NCBI GenBank assembly: GCA_947177525.1
Contig: CAMWUW010000004.1
Location: forward strand, 1 to 64,000
Direction of reading: 5' to 3'
DNA length: 64,000 nt
Source: an uncultured Bacteroidales bacterium
Lineage (GTDB): Bacteria; Bacteroidota; Bacteroidia; Bacteroidales; UBA932
Positions 48,987 through 58,818 of this stretch are shown here, one piece after another. A model generated the notes under the pieces. It searched no databases. It was not told where the DNA came from and was given only the letters and a program-made list of their open reading frames with translations. Every line of letters begins with the position of its first letter. The stretch's first letter is position 1. A program made the translations under genes and the position numbers.

Positions 48987-50411
48987 ATGCAATCAATTTA
49001 CATTATCGTCATTGCCGTATTCGTTCTTATCGTGACTTTGGCGGCAATCCTGAGGCGCTACAAGCGCTGTCCTTCTGACAAGATACTCGTAATCTACGGA
49101 AAGACAGGAAAAAACAAGAACGGAGGAGTATCCTCGGCAAGGTGCATCCACGGAGGAGCGGCATTCATCTGGCCTGTTTTCCAGAGCTATGCATTTCTTG
49201 ACCTGAAGCCTATTTCCATCGAGTGCAACCTTACCAATGCGCTCAGCAAGCAGAATATACGCGTAGACGTGCCTTGCCGGTTCACGGTCGGAATATCCAC
49301 TGAGCCTGACAATATGACCAATGCGGCCGAACGACTGCTCGGACTTACTATAGAGAACATACAGAATATTGCGACAGATATCCTCTTCGGACAGCTCAGG
49401 CTTGTCATAGCAACTATGGACATTGAGGAAATCAACTCCGACAGGGACAAATTCCTCGCAAATGTGAGTATGAATGTGGAGGCCGAACTCAGAAAAATCG
49501 GTCTTAAGCTTATAAATGTCAACGTTACTGATATCCGTGATGAGTCCGGATATATAGAGGCATTGGGAAAGGAGGCTGCCGCAAAGGCCATAAATGATGC
49601 AAAGAAGAGTGTTGCGGAACAGAACCGTTTCGGTGAGATCGGAAAGGCTGAGGCTGACAGGGACAAGGACATCCGTATTGCGGAAACTCTGCGTGACACG
49701 CGAATAAGCACTGCAGATGCGAATGCAAGGGCCGTAGAAGGCGAGAACAACTCAAAGATAAGCATTGCTGCATCTGACGCCAAAAGAAGGGAAAAAGAGG
49801 CGGAATCTGCAAGAATAGCCATTGCTGCCGAAAAAGTTCAGGCTGCCAAGGCACTTGAAGAAGCATACAAATCAGAACGTGATGCTGAAATTGCACGTGC
49901 AGAACGTGAAAAGGCGACTCAGCAGGCCAATGTTGTCGTTCCTGCGGAAATAGAGAAGGAAAAGGCCATAATAAATGCAGAAGCTGAGGCAGAAAAGGTA
50001 CGCCGCCTTGCCAAAGGTGAAGCTGATGCAATTTTTGCAAAGATGGATGCACAGGCAAAGGGTATGCTCGAAATTCTTTCGAAACAGGCCGAAGGATTCA
50101 ACAAGCTCGTAGATGCAGCTTCGGGAGACCCTCAGAAGGCTGTCCTTATGCTCATTGCAGACAAGCTTCCTGAACTTGTCAAGACACAGGTAGAAGCCGT
50201 GAAAGGCATAAAGATAGACAAGGTGACCGTATGGGACGGAAACTCCAAATCAGACGGCAATACGGCAACTTCAAATTTTATCTCAGGCATGATGAAGTCA
50301 GTGCCGCCTCTTGAGGAACTGTTCAATATGGCCGGAATGAGCCTTCCAGGCTATCTCAAAGGACAGGGCACGCAACCTGAAGAACAGACATCAAGTGAAA
50401 CCGAAAAATAA
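48987..50411 (+). CDS. flotillin / SPFH domain protein (FloT-like)
   Basis: N-terminal TM, KILVIYGKTGKNKNGGVSSARCIHGGAAFIWPVFQSYAFLDLKPI, long Ala/Glu coiled coil. Confidence 0.93.
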   Translation: MQSIYIIVIAVFVLIVTLAAILRRYKRCPSDKILVIYGKTGKNKNGGVSSARCIHGGAAFIWPVFQSYAFLDLKPISIECNLTNALSKQNIRVDVPCRFTVGISTEPDNMTNAAERLLGLTIENIQNIATDILFGQLRLVIATMDIEEINSDRDKFLANVSMNVEAELRKIGLKLINVNVTDIRDESGYIEALGKEAAAKAINDAKKSVAEQNRFGEIGKAEADRDKDIRIAETLRDTRISTADANARAVEGENNSKISIAASDAKRREKEAESARIAIAAEKVQAAKALEEAYKSERDAEIARAEREKATQQANVVVPAEIEKEKAIINAEAEAEKVRRLAKGEADAIFAKMDAQAKGMLEILSKQAEGFNKLVDAASGDPQKAVLMLIADKLPELVKTQVEAVKGIKIDKVTVWDGNSKSDGNTATSNFISGMMKSVPPLEELFNMAGMSLPGYLKGQGTQPEEQTSSETEK

Positions 50412-50416
50412 TTCTG

Positions 50417-50638
50417 ATGGCTATAATCGTAAATGTTGACGTGATGCTTGCCCGCAGGAAGATGTCATCCGGGGAACTTGCCGAGAAAGTGGGGATTTCA
50501 GCAGCCAATCTCTCCATATTGAAGACCGGCAAAGCCAAAGCCGTGCGCTTTTCCACCCTGGATGCTTTGTGCAGGGCACTGGACTGCCAGCCCGGAGACA
50601 TTCTCGAATATTCTCCAGATACAGCAGAATTGAAATAA
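50417..50638 (+). CDS. Xre-family HTH transcriptional regulator
   Basis: MLARRKMSSGELAEKVGISAANLSILKTGKAKAVRFSTLDALCRALDCQPGDILEY. Confidence 0.93.
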   Translation: MAIIVNVDVMLARRKMSSGELAEKVGISAANLSILKTGKAKAVRFSTLDALCRALDCQPGDILEYSPDTAELK

Positions 50639-50660
50639 GTATCACATTGATACATAGATA

Positions 50661-50700
50661 AAAATGGGTTTGACCGATGATTTTCAGTCAAACCCATTTT
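50661..50700. terminator. bidirectional terminator hairpin
   Basis: aaaatgggtttgac ... gtcaaacccatttt between convergent genes. Confidence 0.85.
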
Positions 50701-50722
50701 ATCGTTTCCGCAAATCCCCAGC

Positions 50723-51226
50723 TTATTTTTTGAATATATTGAGGATACCGCTTACAGACTCAGAAATTTCTCCGGCATTCTTGAGGGCACCAAGTCCTTT
50801 TCCTTCTTCATTGGAAGCTACATTCTGAAGTCCTGAAAGGTCAATGTTGTTGACAAGATTTGAAAGACCTCCCATTACCGCGTTTGAATTGGATTCTGTG
50901 ACAAGATTTCCGGAACCGGTCACAAGTCCTGTGGCAAAATCCTTATAAAAAGCAGACTTATCGCTCTGTCCTTTCAATCCCTGAAGATTATTGGCGAGAG
51001 TTGCAAGATTGACAAGATTTCCCACGTTTTTCATATTAAGCTTTCCGTCAGCCTTGTACTGGGTATAGAGAGACTTCAATGCCACTCCGGCAGCCTTGCC
51101 GTTGCTTGTGGCTGTTGAGGTCTTCTTTGAAAAAATTCCCTGTGCAGGAATTTCGGCCATGGCCACACTTGGCGACAGCAGTGATGCAGCCATAATTGAA
51201 GCTGCTACGATTGACATCAGTCTCAT
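50723..51226 (-). CDS. hypothetical secreted protein
   Basis: Signal peptide MRLMSIVAASIMAASLLSPSVAMA; no family recognised. Confidence 0.7.
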   Translation of the reverse strand: MRLMSIVAASIMAASLLSPSVAMAEIPAQGIFSKKTSTATSNGKAAGVALKSLYTQYKADGKLNMKNVGNLVNLATLANNLQGLKGQSDKSAFYKDFATGLVTGSGNLVTESNSNAVMGGLSNLVNNIDLSGLQNVASNEEGKGLGALKNAGEISESVSGILNIFKK

Positions 51227-51238
51227 AATTCTAAATTT

Positions 51239-52780
51239 TTACTTGAGTTTTTTAAGTATATTGCTGAGATTAACTTCCCTGCCTATGATGGCATGAAGTT
51301 CCTCAATCTTGACACGCTCCTGCTGCATAGAATCACGGTGACGTACAGTAACGCAATGGTCATTGAGTGAATCATGGTCAACAGTCACACAGAAAGGAGT
51401 TCCGATTGCATCCTGGCGGCGGTATCTCTTTCCTATCGAATCTTTTTCGTCATACTGGCAGTTATAGTCATATTTAAGTTCGTCCATAATCTCACGTGCA
51501 AGCTCCGGAAGACCGTCTTTCTTTATGAGAGGAAGCACAGCGACTTTTACAGGAGCCAAAGGCGCAGGGATTCCGAGGACTACGCGGGTCTCGCCATTTT
51601 CAAGCTGCTCCTCCCTGTAAGAATGTGACAAAACTGCAAGCACCATACGGTCGACTCCGATGGAAGTCTCCACAACGTACGGGGTATAATTTTCTCCGCA
51701 TTCCGGATCAAAATACTGTATTTTCTTTCCTGAGAACTTCTGATGATTTCCGAGGTCGAAATCAGTACGCGAATGTATTCCCTCAAGCTCCTTGAAACCG
51801 AACGGGAACCTGAATTCGATGTCTGTTGCAGCATTGGCATAATGTGCAAGCTTGTCATGGTCATGGAAGCGGTAATTGTCGTCTCCCATTCCAAGGGCCT
51901 TGTGCCATGCCATACGGTTCTCCTTCCACTTTGCAAACCAGTCAAGTTCAGTACCAGGCTTGATGAAGAACTGCATTTCCATCTGCTCGAATTCCCTCAT
52001 TCTGAATATGAACTGACGGGCAACAATCTCATTTCTGAAAGCCTTTCCAATCTGTGCTATTCCGAAAGGAATCTTCATTCTTCCGGTCTTCTGCACATTA
52101 AGATAATTCACAAAAATACCCTGTGCCGTCTCAGGACGCAGATAGATAAGATTAGCTCCCTCAGAAGTGCTTCCGAGCTGGGTTGAGAACATAAGATTGA
52201 ACTGACGGACATCGGTCCAGTTCTTGGTACCTGATATAGGACAAGCTATCTCGCAGTCAATGATAATCTGCCTAAGTTCCGCAAGATCATTTGCATTGAG
52301 GGCGTCAGCCATTCTTTTCTTTACCTCAGCGATTTTCTCATTGTTCCTTATGCAGTTCGGATTTGTTTCAATGAATTTTGCCTCATCAAACGAATCTCCG
52401 AATTTCTTTTTTCCTTTCTCTACATCTTTGCGGATCTTATCCTCAAGTTTTCCGATATAATCCTCAATAAGGACATCAGCCCTATATCTTTTCTTGGAAT
52501 CCTTATTGTCAATCAGAGGGTCGTTGAATGCTCCCACATGTCCTGAAGCCTCCCAAATCCTCGGATGCATAAAGATGGCTGAATCGATACCTACAATGTT
52601 TTCATGAAGCCTTGTCATGGCCTCCCACCAGTATCTCTTGATGTTGTTTTTCAGTTCAGAACCGAGCTGACCATAATCATATACAGCTGCAAGTCCGTCA
52701 TAAATCTCACTTGACGGAAAAATAAATCCGTACTCCTTGCAATGGGCAACCAGAATCTTGAAAAGTTCTTCCTGTGTCAT
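51239..52780 (-). CDS. glyS: glycine--tRNA ligase
   Basis: FIFPSSEIYDGLAAVYDYGQLGSELKNNIKRYWW; YLRPETAQGIFVNYLNV; FRNEI; GVDRMVLAVL. Confidence 0.97.
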   Translation of the reverse strand: MTQEELFKILVAHCKEYGFIFPSSEIYDGLAAVYDYGQLGSELKNNIKRYWWEAMTRLHENIVGIDSAIFMHPRIWEASGHVGAFNDPLIDNKDSKKRYRADVLIEDYIGKLEDKIRKDVEKGKKKFGDSFDEAKFIETNPNCIRNNEKIAEVKKRMADALNANDLAELRQIIIDCEIACPISGTKNWTDVRQFNLMFSTQLGSTSEGANLIYLRPETAQGIFVNYLNVQKTGRMKIPFGIAQIGKAFRNEIVARQFIFRMREFEQMEMQFFIKPGTELDWFAKWKENRMAWHKALGMGDDNYRFHDHDKLAHYANAATDIEFRFPFGFKELEGIHSRTDFDLGNHQKFSGKKIQYFDPECGENYTPYVVETSIGVDRMVLAVLSHSYREEQLENGETRVVLGIPAPLAPVKVAVLPLIKKDGLPELAREIMDELKYDYNCQYDEKDSIGKRYRRQDAIGTPFCVTVDHDSLNDHCVTVRHRDSMQQERVKIEELHAIIGREVNLSNILKKLK

Positions 52781-52796
52781 AATAAAATATTGTTTT

Positions 52797-53282
52797 TTAA
52801 AATATATCCTTAAAAACGCTTCTTATATGGTCAGAAGCAATCTCCCTGAGAGGCACCATTACAAAATCCCTCTCCTTCATCAGCCTGTGCGGAACAGTAA
52901 GCTCAGGACAATCAATCCGGCTGTCTCCGATAAACAATATATCTATATCTATCGGTCTCGAGGAATACACCCTCTCCCCTGCCTCATTATGGCATTCCTG
53001 CACTTTCCTTCCAAACAAAGACTCAATTTCCTTACATTTCTCCAAAAGCAAAAGTCCTTCAGCCTCAGGATTATACCCGTCTCTGAACTCCAATTCATAC
53101 ATTACAGCCGCGTTCAGAAACATAGTTTCCGACTCAAACCCCCAAGGCTCGGTCTCAATCACTGAAGAAAGCGATTTATAATGACGCCCCAATGCAGTAT
53201 TGAGACAACTTATGGCGTCCCCTATATTCTTTGCCCGGTCCCCCATGTCAGAACCAAGGGAAAGATAAAGCTCCACTTTCAT
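52797..53282 (-). CDS. folK: 2-amino-4-hydroxy-6-hydroxymethyldihydropteridine diphosphokinase
   Basis: LYLSLGSDMGDRAKNI; SRPIDIDILFIGD; LTVPHRLMKERDFVMVPLREIA. Confidence 0.95.
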   Translation of the reverse strand: MKVELYLSLGSDMGDRAKNIGDAISCLNTALGRHYKSLSSVIETEPWGFESETMFLNAAVMYELEFRDGYNPEAEGLLLLEKCKEIESLFGRKVQECHNEAGERVYSSRPIDIDILFIGDSRIDCPELTVPHRLMKERDFVMVPLREIASDHIRSVFKDIF

Positions 53283-53324
53283 GCTTTTGTCCGGCCCCCT
53301 TCCCGAGAAGGGACCTTCTGCTCT

Positions 53325-53708
53325 TCAATCATCAAGTCCCAGTTCAACAAGTGCCTCCTCCGACATCCTGCTCTTGTCCCATACCGGCTCAAAAACAAGG
53401 TCAATCTGTGCACTGACAACTCCAGGAACATCCTCAACCGCAGTCTTGACCTGCCCGACAACATAATCCGCCATAGGACAATTAGGCGCAGTAAGCGTCA
53501 TCTGGATGTAGACATTATGGTCATCGTCCACTCTTATTTCATATATGAGTCCCAGATCATAAACATTTACAGGAATCTCAGGGTCATACACCTGCCTGAG
53601 AGCCATTATTATATCTCTTTCAAGTCTCATCAAAGCCTCCTTATCTTCATCTGCCTTTTCCGCTGCACTTTCCTTTGAAAACAAATTTCTAAGCCACATA
53701 CATATCAA
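53325..53708 (-). CDS. MIP18/DUF59 family iron-sulfur cluster assembly protein
   Basis: LRQVYDPEIPVNVYDLGLIYEIRVDDDHNVYIQMTLTAPNCPMADYV. Confidence 0.92.
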   Translation of the reverse strand: MICMWLRNLFSKESAAEKADEDKEALMRLERDIIMALRQVYDPEIPVNVYDLGLIYEIRVDDDHNVYIQMTLTAPNCPMADYVVGQVKTAVEDVPGVVSAQIDLVFEPVWDKSRMSEEALVELGLDD

Positions 53709-54148
53709 ACATTTTCTGCTGCAATCTCTTTAATCTTTGCAATCATTGACACAAGACCATTGGCCCGTGTCGGGGAAAGGTTCTCCCTGAGTCCAATCTT
53801 CTCCACTACAGAGAAATCAGAAGAAAGAATCTCAGCAGGTGTTCTACCGGAATACAATCCTATCAGCAGAGAAATGATTCCCTTGGTTATTATCGCATCA
53901 CTGTCTGCGCTGAATACAATTTTGTCGTTGTCAAATTTATAATCCAGCCAAACCCTTGACTGGCAACCTTTTATAAGTTTATCATCAGTTTTCTCAGACT
54001 CCGGATAATCAGTCAGGGACTTTCCGAGTTCAATCAGGTATTCATATTTGTCAAGCCACTCATCATACATCGAGAATTCCTCGACAATGGCATTTTCAGC
54101 TTCTTTCAATGTTTCCATACTGTCATATTTGTTTGAGAACATAGTCAT
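53705..54148 (-). CDS. sufE: SufE family Fe-S cluster assembly protein
   Basis: LIELGKSLTDYP...DKLIKGCQSRVWLDY...ITKGIISLLIGLYSGRTPAEIL. Confidence 0.93.
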   Translation of the reverse strand: MTMFSNKYDSMETLKEAENAIVEEFSMYDEWLDKYEYLIELGKSLTDYPESEKTDDKLIKGCQSRVWLDYKFDNDKIVFSADSDAIITKGIISLLIGLYSGRTPAEILSSDFSVVEKIGLRENLSPTRANGLVSMIAKIKEIAAENV

Positions 54149-54151
54149 AAA

Positions 54152-55378
54152 TCAGGCAAACATGCCTATCGCAATGTTCAGGCATTTTACGAAATATTCA
54201 ACTTCCTCCAAAGTGTTGTATGGAGCAAGTGATGCACGCAAGACTCCAGTCAGTCCCAGCCTTTCCATAAGAGGCTCAGCACACATCTGCCCCGATCTTA
54301 CAGCTATTCCCATCTTATCCAGCACAAGCGCAAGATCTTCATGATGGACACCATCTACAGAAAATGAAAAAACAGGAATCTTATCCTTTGATGTTCCTTG
54401 TGGAACACCGTAAAGTCTGACTTTGGAATGCAACGCCAACGTGTTGAGCATATACTCCTTTACAGAGTCCGTATACTTCGTCAACTTATTATTATTCAAT
54501 AATTTAACAAACTCTATAGCTGGCTTTAAAGTTGCTATGGAAGCAAAATTCTGAGTTCCTGCCTCATATTTCAGAGGAAGAGGGGCATAAGTGGTTTCGG
54601 CAAAACTTACATTTCCAACCATTTCTCCTCCCCCCATATAAGGAGGCATGGCGTCAAGCCACTTTTTCTTTCCGTAAAGCACTCCGGTACCGGTTGCAGC
54701 ATATAGCTTATGTCCGGAAAAAGCATAAAAGTCACAATCCATTTCCCGCACATCAACCTTGCAGTGCACAATCCCCTGTGCGCCGTCAACGAAAACAGGA
54801 ATCCCTCTATCGTGGCATTTGGCAATTATTCCCTTCACAGGATTTACGATTCCAAGCACATTGGAAACATGCGTTACAGCCATTATTTTTGTGCGTGGAG
54901 ACAATATGCTGTCAAGTTTGTCCAGTACAAGATGGCCGTCATCATTTATAGGAAGGACACGAAGAAAGGCCTTCTTTCTCTTGCACATCATCTGCCACGG
55001 AACAAGATTGGAATGATGTTCAGCTTCCGTGACAACAACCTCATCCCCTTCTTCAATGAAAGCCTCACCAAAACAGAAGGCAACAAGATTCACAGCAGCG
55101 GTAGTTCCCGAAGTAAAAACAATTTCTTCCCTGCTTTCTGCATTTATAAAACTGCGGACAGCATCACGTGCTTCTTCGTATGCTCTTGTAGCCTCATCGG
55201 AAAGACGGTGAACAGCCCTATGAATATTGGCATTTGAGTGTATGCTTACTTCATTCCACTTATCCAATACGCTCTTAACCCTCTGGGTCGTAGCCGCATT
55301 GTCGAAATAAACTATATTCTTTCCGTATACCTTTCTCGACAAAGCTGGAAACATATCTCTTATTTCTCCAACATCCAT
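54152..55378 (-). CDS. sufS: SufS family cysteine desulfurase
   Basis: YFDNAATTQ; FTSGTTAAVNLVA; AEHHSNLVPWQ; FSGHKLYAATGTGVLYGKK; VRSGQMCAEPLM. Confidence 0.95.
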   Translation of the reverse strand: MDVGEIRDMFPALSRKVYGKNIVYFDNAATTQRVKSVLDKWNEVSIHSNANIHRAVHRLSDEATRAYEEARDAVRSFINAESREEIVFTSGTTAAVNLVAFCFGEAFIEEGDEVVVTEAEHHSNLVPWQMMCKRKKAFLRVLPINDDGHLVLDKLDSILSPRTKIMAVTHVSNVLGIVNPVKGIIAKCHDRGIPVFVDGAQGIVHCKVDVREMDCDFYAFSGHKLYAATGTGVLYGKKKWLDAMPPYMGGGEMVGNVSFAETTYAPLPLKYEAGTQNFASIATLKPAIEFVKLLNNNKLTKYTDSVKEYMLNTLALHSKVRLYGVPQGTSKDKIPVFSFSVDGVHHEDLALVLDKMGIAVRSGQMCAEPLMERLGLTGVLRASLAPYNTLEEVEYFVKCLNIAIGMFA

Positions 55379-55487
55379 AAACTTCAGTCAATTATCAACA
55401 ACAAAATATCCGGCAAATTTAGCAAAAACTATATTTCTTTTACAGGATTTTATCATATTTTTGCATAAGATACAAAAACAAATCGAA

Positions 55488-56069
55488 ATGATAGATTACA
55501 TAAAAGGAAAGATTGATTCATTGAGTCCTACGGACCTTATTCTGGAGAATAATGGAATAGGATACAGCATTCTTATTTCGCTACAGACATACGAAAAATT
55601 AAACGGATGCAAAGATGCAGTCATATACATCCATCACTACCTGAGAGAAGACGAAGAACTATATTATGGATTTGCCTCAAAAGACGAGAGGGAACTTTTC
55701 CGTCTACTGATAGGAGTTTCAGGTATAGGAGCCTCAACAGCAAGGATGATGCTTTCCTCACTAACATCAGACGAAATAAGAAGCGCAATCGTTTCAGAAG
55801 ATCTCAACAAAATAAAAAGCATAAAAGGAATAGGAACCAAAAGTGCACAAAGACTTATTCTTGAGCTGAAGGACAAGGTATCAAAAATTTCAGGACCCCA
55901 GCTTCCTCTGCAATATCAGACAAACGCAGCATCCGAAGAAGCAAGTACAGCACTCATAATGTTGGGATTCACAAAAGCAAATGTAAATAAGGCCATAGCT
56001 TCAGTAATCAAGGAAAAACCGACAGCAAGCCTTGAAGAGATTATAAAATTATCATTAAAAATTCTATAA
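55488..56069 (+). CDS. ruvA: Holliday junction branch migration protein RuvA
   Basis: MIDYIKGKIDSLSPTDLILENNGIGYSILIS; SGIGASTARMML; IKGIGTKSAQRLILELKDK; start at internal ATG 55488. Confidence 0.95.
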   Translation: MIDYIKGKIDSLSPTDLILENNGIGYSILISLQTYEKLNGCKDAVIYIHHYLREDEELYYGFASKDERELFRLLIGVSGIGASTARMMLSSLTSDEIRSAIVSEDLNKIKSIKGIGTKSAQRLILELKDKVSKISGPQLPLQYQTNAASEEASTALIMLGFTKANVNKAIASVIKEKPTASLEEIIKLSLKIL

Positions 56070-56096
56070 AAGTGTTCCACGTGGAACACTTTTATA
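56065..56096. promoter_or_regulatory. parS-like centromere site inside a 32-bp perfect palindrome
   Basis: TATAAAAGTGTTCCACGTGGAACACTTTTATA; core TGTTCCACGTGGAACA matches known bacterial parS consensus variants. Confidence 0.75.
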
Positions 56097-56675
56097 ATAT
56101 ACAGAAGCTACTAAGCCGGATAATAAATATAAACTTAGCGCATAGACTGAACAAAATACCTGAAGAAGCAGAATTTCCTGATAAATCCAGATTTTTTTTC
56201 AGTAAAACTCGTGGTGGACATTTGGGGTGATGCAATCGCTATAATAAATTGATTTTCATATTTGGGTGGAGATTTTATTGATATGCTCCTAAAAATGCTT
56301 CTTCTGATTTAGTTTCACTCCAGCCGGCGACTATATCTGAAATAAGTTGACCCAGGAAATTGGGAAATTCCATGTCGTTTTGACTCCAACTGTTTCTGGT
56401 CAACGTTTTAAGTGTGACACCAGGAACACCAGGTCTGCATTTTAGGTAAATACATCACACCAAATGCACAGGTGAGCTAAAATTTACGTACGGAAATTGA
56501 TGCCTTCTCCCCTTTCATTATGGAAAAGGACATTATCAGGAACAACCTCTACAGATTACAATATCAAAGATTTTGGTCCGCCACCTACCAATAAGTTCCA
56601 GTCCAAAAGTTCGGAATTAAGGTTGTGCCATCATATTTCTATCCGTGAAACTAAAGTATCCGATTATAAATAATA

Positions 56676-56717
56676 CCCGCTGATTTCTGCCATGATTTTG
56701 AAACAGAGATCAGCGGG
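56676..56717 (-). terminator. hairpin downstream of mnmG
   Basis: cccgctgatttctg ... cagagatcagcggg. Confidence 0.7.
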
Positions 56718-56729
56718 AAATGTTTAGGA

Positions 56730-58817
56730 TTACCTTCCGAAATACACAAGAAGGACAGATATATCCGACGGAGAAACCCCGGAGATACGGGATGCCTGGG
56801 CTATAGTTTTAGGGGCATACTTTTTAAGTTTCTGCCTGCATTCTATAGAAAGGCTATTGACCTTGTCGAAATCAAAACCGTCAGGAATTATAAGGTTCTC
56901 CAGTCTTAGCATTTTATCAGCCAACTGTTGCTCACGTTCAATATACCCTTTGTACTTGATGGATACCTCCACTGAATCAAGGATCTCTCTCCTATAATTG
57001 GATTCTATAGCAGAAACAAGAAAATCATTGTCCAATTTAGCAACAGGAAACTCAGTATTCCCCCTCAGAACCAACAAAGCATCCAGGTACGAAAGACGTG
57101 ATTTCTGAGCACCCAAATCAAATTTATCCATATCCAGCAAATCAGGATAAGATACATCGTCAGAAAACAAACCGTCAGTCGGATGAGAGAGGAACGAATC
57201 TGAATTAACTCCAAATTTATCAAATGTTCCACGTGGAACTAAATTAATAATATCCTTTAATGATACTTGGGGGCGTGAAAGGAGATCCGCAATTCTTCTT
57301 CTCGAATCTATAGGTGCAGTACCGGCTGACAGCAGATAATCATTAATATTCTCAGGACGCAATGAAGCAGACTCAAAGAAATCTTTTAAAGAATCAGCAG
57401 CCTCATACTTACGCATAGTATAGTCATATCTGAATTTATCAGCAAGACCTGCATCATAGGACAATTTAGTCAACCTTAGGTCAGCATTATCCTGTCTGAG
57501 CAAAATCCTGTACTCGGCCCTCGAAGTAAACATCCTGTAAGGCTCATCCACTCCTTTGGTAATTAGGTCATCTATAAGAACACCTATATATGCCTGGTCA
57601 CGCTTAAGTACGAAAGGTTCTTTTTCATGAACTTTCAAATGCGCGTTTATACCGGCCATCAGGCCTTGAGCTGCAGCTTCCTCATATCCTGTAGTACCAT
57701 TGACCTGACCAGCCATAAAAAGATTCTCCAGATGCTTCAGCTCCAGAGTCGGAGTCAGCTGAGTAGGATCAAAGAAGTCATACTCCACAGCATAGGCAGG
57801 TCTGTATATCTTAGCCTTTTCCAATCCCTTTATAGAATGAAGAGCATCCATCTGCACCTTAAGAGGAAGAGAAGAAGAAAAGCCCTGAAGATAATATTCA
57901 TTACTGTTCCTTCCCTCAGGCTCAAGGAAAAGCTGATGTTCATCCTTGTCAGCAAAAGTTCTGAGCTTATCCTCAATGCTCGGACAATAACGAGGACCGA
58001 TTCCTTTTATCATGCCCGAAAACAAAGGAGATTCCGAAAAGCCACTCCTAAGAATATCATGCACCTCAGGATTTGTATGCACTACAAAACACGGAAGCTG
58101 CGGGGTACCATTCTGCGCCGTAGACAGAAAAGGAAGATAAGAAAACTTCTCAGGATTTTCATCTCCATACTGAACAATAAGAGAAGATGTATCAATTGAG
58201 GAAATGTCTATCCTCGGAGGAGTACCGGTCTTCATGCGAGCCGTCTTCACTCCCATGTCAATCAGCTGGGAAGTCAGTCCTTCAGAAGACAACTCCCCTA
58301 TCCTTCCTCCCATGAATTCATTCCTGCCGATAAACATGCGGCCCCCGAGGAATGTTCCGGCCGTCACGATAACTGCCTGAGAATTGAATATTGCTCCGGT
58401 AGTCGTACATACGCCCGAAATTTTAGAACCAGAAAAGATGAATTTGGTAACTGTATCTTGGTAAATGTCTAATTTACAGGCACTTTCGAGGATTTTTCGC
58501 CAATATGAAGAGAAACAATTTTTATCACATTGGGCACGCGGACTCCATACGGCGGGCCCTTTCGAGCGGTTAAGCATCCTGAACTGCAAAGTGGAGGCAT
58601 CAGTAACAATTCCAGTATAACCTCCGAGCGCATCAATCTCACGGACAATCTGTCCTTTGGCAATTCCTCCGATTGCAGGATTGCAGGACATCTGACCGAA
58701 CTTGTTCATGTCCATAGAAATCAGAAGCACGGAAGATCCCATACGCGAAGCAGCCATGGCAGCCTCACAGCCGGCATGCCCGCCTCCGACTACAATAATA
58801 TCATAAGAGTTCATCAT
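56730..58817 (-). CDS. mnmG: tRNA uridine-5-carboxymethylaminomethyl(34) synthesis enzyme MnmG
   Basis: YDIIVVGGGHAGCEAAMAASRMG; CNPAIGGIAKGQIVREIDALGG; GTFLGGRMFIG; MFTSRAEYRILLRQDNAD. Confidence 0.97.
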   Translation of the reverse strand: MMNSYDIIVVGGGHAGCEAAMAASRMGSSVLLISMDMNKFGQMSCNPAIGGIAKGQIVREIDALGGYTGIVTDASTLQFRMLNRSKGPAVWSPRAQCDKNCFSSYWRKILESACKLDIYQDTVTKFIFSGSKISGVCTTTGAIFNSQAVIVTAGTFLGGRMFIGRNEFMGGRIGELSSEGLTSQLIDMGVKTARMKTGTPPRIDISSIDTSSLIVQYGDENPEKFSYLPFLSTAQNGTPQLPCFVVHTNPEVHDILRSGFSESPLFSGMIKGIGPRYCPSIEDKLRTFADKDEHQLFLEPEGRNSNEYYLQGFSSSLPLKVQMDALHSIKGLEKAKIYRPAYAVEYDFFDPTQLTPTLELKHLENLFMAGQVNGTTGYEEAAAQGLMAGINAHLKVHEKEPFVLKRDQAYIGVLIDDLITKGVDEPYRMFTSRAEYRILLRQDNADLRLTKLSYDAGLADKFRYDYTMRKYEAADSLKDFFESASLRPENINDYLLSAGTAPIDSRRRIADLLSRPQVSLKDIINLVPRGTFDKFGVNSDSFLSHPTDGLFSDDVSYPDLLDMDKFDLGAQKSRLSYLDALLVLRGNTEFPVAKLDNDFLVSAIESNYRREILDSVEVSIKYKGYIEREQQLADKMLRLENLIIPDGFDFDKVNSLSIECRQKLKKYAPKTIAQASRISGVSPSDISVLLVYFGR
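57225..57240. promoter_or_regulatory. second parS-like site, inside mnmG
   Basis: TGTTCCACGTGGAACT; 14-bp perfect core GTTCCACGTGGAAC. Confidence 0.7.
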
Positions 58818-58818
58818 A

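Noticed and set aside
54393-54408. TGTTCCTTGTGGAACA in sufS as a third parS
   Set aside because: The central CACGTG is changed to CTTGTG (two mismatches), which known ParB sites generally do not tolerate; kept only as a weak near-match.
57627-58199. 190-aa plus-strand ORF in mnmG
   Set aside because: Antisense to mnmG; Arg/Lys-rich shadow translation.
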